Shown: positions 61,574 through 64,000 of the stretch, piece after piece
How positions within the stretch are numbered: position 1 is the first letter of the stretch
Layout of the letters: each line of letters starts with the position of its first letter
Origin: Pseudomonadota bacterium
Lineage (GTDB): Bacteria; Pseudomonadota; Alphaproteobacteria; Caulobacterales; Caulobacteraceae
Assembly: GCA_020161365.1 (NCBI GenBank)
Contig: JAIUNU010000012.1
Span: 86,578 to 150,577, forward strand
Reading direction: 5' to 3'
DNA: 64,000 bases
Notes under the pieces: generated by a model
Databases searched by the model: none
Seen by the model: only the letters and a program-made list of their open reading frames with translations
Told to the model about the DNA's origin: nothing
Translations under genes and position numbers: made by a program

Positions 61574-63679
61574 ATGTCCTCCTCCGATAAGACCCCCTCC
61601 CTGTTTGGTGACGACGACGCCCTGGCGCCGGTCCCCGCCGCGCCGTTCAAGGCCAGCGTGGAGCCGCACGTCGAGGCGACGCCGCGTCCGATCCCGCCGC
61701 CCCCGCCGTCCAAGGCAGCGCCCCCGGCGGCGCCCGCCGGCAAGCCCGGCGAGTACTCGGCCGCCGACATCGAGGTGCTGGAAGGCCTGGAGCCGGTTCG
61801 CAAGCGGCCGGGCATGTACATCGGCGGCACCGACGAGCGGGCCCTGCATCACCTGTTCGCCGAAGTCCTCGACAACTCGATGGACGAGGCCGTGGCCGGC
61901 TTCGCCAAGACCATCGAGGTCAAGCTCGACGCAGACGGCTTCCTGTCGGTGAAGGACGACGGTCGCGGCATGCCCGTCGACCCGCACCCCAAGTACCCCG
62001 GCAAGTCGGCGCTGGAGGTCATCATGACCGTCCTGCACGCCGGCGGTAAGTTCACGGGCAAGGCCTACGAGACCTCCGGCGGTCTGCACGGCGTCGGCGC
62101 CAGCGTCGTCAACGCCCTGTCCGAGCGCGTCGAGGTCACCGTCTGGCGCGACGGCTTCGAGCACCTGCAGGTCTTCGCCCGCGGCAAGCCGCAGGGTCCC
62201 ATCCAGCAGGTCGCGCCGTCGAAGAAGAAGGGCACCATGGTGCGCTTCAAGCCCGACGACGAGATCTTCGGCGAGGGGACCAACTTCAAGCCCGCACGCC
62301 TCTACCGCATGGCCCGTTCGAAGGCCTATCTGTTCCGCGGCGTGCAGATCAAATGGTCCTGCGATCCCTCGCGGATCCATGACCAGACCCCGCCTGAAGC
62401 CACCTTCCACTTCCCCAACGGCCTGGCCGACTTCCTGGCCGAGCGCACCAAGGGCCTGACCACGATCACGCCCGAGAGCTTCTCGGGTCGGATCGAGCGC
62501 CAGGGCGAGGCCGGCGCCGTCGAGTGGGCCGTCAGCTGGACGCCCCAGGGCTTTGGCGAGCACGACGGCTTCATGCAGTCGTACTGCAACACCGTGCCCA
62601 CCCCCGAAGGCGGCACCCACGAGAGCGGCTTCCGCGCCGCCCTGACCCGGGGCCTGAAGGCCTACGCCGAGCTCAAGGGCGAGAAGCGCGGCGCGATCAT
62701 CACCGCCGACGACGTCGTCGCCCAGGCCGGCGCCCTGATCTCGGTGTTCATCAAGAACCCCGAGTTCCAGGGCCAGACCAAGGAAAAGCTCTCCACCACC
62801 GAGGCCCAGCGCTTCGTGGAAGCGGCGCTGCGCGACCCGTTCGACCTGTGGCTGACCTCCAGCCCGAAGAACGCCCAGGCCCTGCTGGAATTCGTCATCG
62901 AGCGGGCCGAGGAGCGCCTCAAGCGCCGCAAGGACAAGGAAGTCTCCCGCGCCAGCGCCACCCGCAAGCTGCGCCTGCCGGGCAAGCTGGCCGACTGCGC
63001 CGGGAGCGCGGTCGACGGGGCCGAGCTCTTTATCGTCGAAGGCGACTCGGCCGGCGGCTCGGCGAAGCAGGCCCGCGACCGCAAGTTCCAGGCGATCCTG
63101 CCCCTGCGCGGCAAGATCCTCAACGTGGCCTCGGCCAGCGGCGAGAAGTTCACCGCCAACAAGGAGCTGTCGGACCTGATGCTGGCCCTGGGCGCCCAGG
63201 CCGGCTCCAAGTACCGCGAGGAGGATCTGCGCTACGAGCGGATCATCATCATGACGGACGCCGACGTCGACGGCGCCCACATCGCCTCCCTGCTGATCAC
63301 CTTCTTCTACCGCACCATGCCGGACGTGATCCGCCAGGGGCACCTGTTCCTGGCCCTGCCGCCGCTGTACCGCATCAGCCACGGCGGCAAGTCCGAATAC
63401 GCCCGCGACGACGCGCACAAGGACGAGCTCTTGGCCACGGTGTTCAAGGGCAAGAAGCCCGAGATCGGTCGCTTCAAGGGCCTGGGCGAGATGATGGCCT
63501 CCCAGCTGAAGGAGACCACCATGGACCCCAAGCGCCGCACCCTGGCCCGCGTCACCCTGCCCCGCCACGAGGAAAGCGTCGAAGACCTGGTCGAGACCCT
63601 GATGGGCCGCAAACCCGAGCTGCGCTTCCGGTTCATCCAGGAGAACGCCGAGTTCGCGGCGGCGGATCTGGATCTTTAA
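61574..63679 (+). CDS. parE: DNA topoisomerase IV subunit B
   Basis: 701 residues from ATG 61574. Decatenates daughter chromosomes with ParC. The GHKL ATPase motifs are EVLDNSMDEAV, VKDDGRGMPVD and GGLHGVGASVVNAL; the TOPRIM part has FIVEGDSAGGSAKQARDRKF and MTDADVDGAHIASLL. About 60 residues of Pro/Ala-rich sequence precede the conserved core, more than in E. coli ParE. Its size, shorter than GyrB, and the lack of a GyrB-type insertion favour ParE. Confidence 0.93.
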   Translation: MSSSDKTPSLFGDDDALAPVPAAPFKASVEPHVEATPRPIPPPPPSKAAPPAAPAGKPGEYSAADIEVLEGLEPVRKRPGMYIGGTDERALHHLFAEVLDNSMDEAVAGFAKTIEVKLDADGFLSVKDDGRGMPVDPHPKYPGKSALEVIMTVLHAGGKFTGKAYETSGGLHGVGASVVNALSERVEVTVWRDGFEHLQVFARGKPQGPIQQVAPSKKKGTMVRFKPDDEIFGEGTNFKPARLYRMARSKAYLFRGVQIKWSCDPSRIHDQTPPEATFHFPNGLADFLAERTKGLTTITPESFSGRIERQGEAGAVEWAVSWTPQGFGEHDGFMQSYCNTVPTPEGGTHESGFRAALTRGLKAYAELKGEKRGAIITADDVVAQAGALISVFIKNPEFQGQTKEKLSTTEAQRFVEAALRDPFDLWLTSSPKNAQALLEFVIERAEERLKRRKDKEVSRASATRKLRLPGKLADCAGSAVDGAELFIVEGDSAGGSAKQARDRKFQAILPLRGKILNVASASGEKFTANKELSDLMLALGAQAGSKYREEDLRYERIIIMTDADVDGAHIASLLITFFYRTMPDVIRQGHLFLALPPLYRISHGGKSEYARDDAHKDELLATVFKGKKPEIGRFKGLGEMMASQLKETTMDPKRRTLARVTLPRHEESVEDLVETLMGRKPELRFRFIQENAEFAAADLDL

Positions 63680-63687
63680 GGCGCCGA

Positions 63688-63820
63688 GCGCCCCCTCCGT
63701 CACGCGGCTTCGCCGCGCACCACCTCCCCCGTTGCACGGGTGAGGAGGGTGATCCGTCATCCTCCCCCGCATGCGGGGGAGGTGGATCGGCGCGGATACG
63801 CGACGAGACGGAGGGGGCGC
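63688..63820. repeat. Palindromic intergenic repeat after parE
   Basis: Outer 14-bp arms are exact complements (63688-63701 with 63807-63820; GCGCCCCCTCCGTC). Inside are GCGGC/GCCGC, a CCTCCCCCG-type arm and a perfect 22-bp palindrome at 63761-63782. This resembles the GC-rich intergenic repeats scattered through Caulobacter chromosomes. The remaining 180 bases to the edge contain no gene I can support. Confidence 0.7.
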
Positions 63821-64000
63821 TTACCGGGCGCGCGTCCGCCGCTTCACGCGGCGTGACCGCTGAAGGTGCTGGGGAGGCGACGGAGCGGCCGGGCGAACCC
63901 GGAGTACCGTGAGTGTGTTTTGTGTTTCGGCTCGCGCTTCCGCTCCGCCAGGTTGTTCTTGCCCGTGAGGATGGGGGGCGTGAGCGTCTTTCAGCTCGGG

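Overview
The window is high-GC alphaproteobacterial chromosome and almost certainly comes from Caulobacter (C. vibrioides/crescentus or a close relative). The reasons are the gene order (bamA-mmpA-dxr-cdsA-uppS-frr-pyrH-tsf-rpsB; a complete nuoA-N operon; tig-clpP-cicA-clpX-lon-hup; glnB-glnA), a Caulobacter-type LexA box (GTTC-N7-GTTC), a housekeeping promoter that fits the Caulobacter consensus, a 29-residue SOS peptide matching SidA, and GC-rich intergenic palindromes. It is core genome: I see no insertion sequence, prophage, integrase or CRISPR array.

Layout. 1-8.6 kb (minus strand): envelope and translation genes, namely bamA (cut by the left edge), the site-2 protease rseP/mmpA, dxr, cdsA, uppS, frr and pyrH, then tsf and rpsB, the latter behind a structured leader. 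8.9-14.3 kb: a HAD phosphatase, dnaE (minus) preceded by the tiny SOS gene sidA, and a nucleoside hydrolase. 14.3-37.9 kb (minus): one long co-directional block. Read in transcription order it starts with nuoA at 37.9 kb and runs through all 14 complex I genes, with five small accessory ORFs embedded, into birA, coaX, rnj, mce and a DUF1467 gene. A terminator follows, and then proS, lolC/E and lolD. 38.1-41.8 kb: tRNA-Asp, a luciferase-like monooxygenase, a glycosyltransferase, an SPFH/ribbon-helix-helix pair behind a palindromic operator, and tRNA-Val. 41.9-49.6 kb: the proteostasis cluster hup, lon, clpX, cicA (opposite strand), clpP, tig. 49.8-53.5 kb: tRNA-Leu, the NAD(P)HX repair enzyme, a histidine phosphatase and a thiolase-fold protein without its catalytic residues. 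53.7-63.7 kb (plus): glnB-glnA, a TonB-dependent receptor, an ABM monooxygenase (minus), a two-gene amidohydrolase operon whose second member has lost the metal ligands, and parE. The right edge holds a palindromic intergenic repeat.

Most genes serve respiration (complex I), isoprenoid and lipid precursor supply, outer-membrane biogenesis, regulated proteolysis and nitrogen assimilation. The observations I rate most interesting are the hidden sidA gene with an intact LexA box over its -35 element, 36 bp upstream of dnaE; the accessory lipoprotein, membrane and NTF2-like genes inside nuo; a 15-histidine insert in NuoL; the pseudo-amidohydrolase partner; the degenerate thiolase; and structured leaders upstream of rpsB and proS. 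Everything is read by eye: homology, structure and expression claims are inference unless a motif is quoted.
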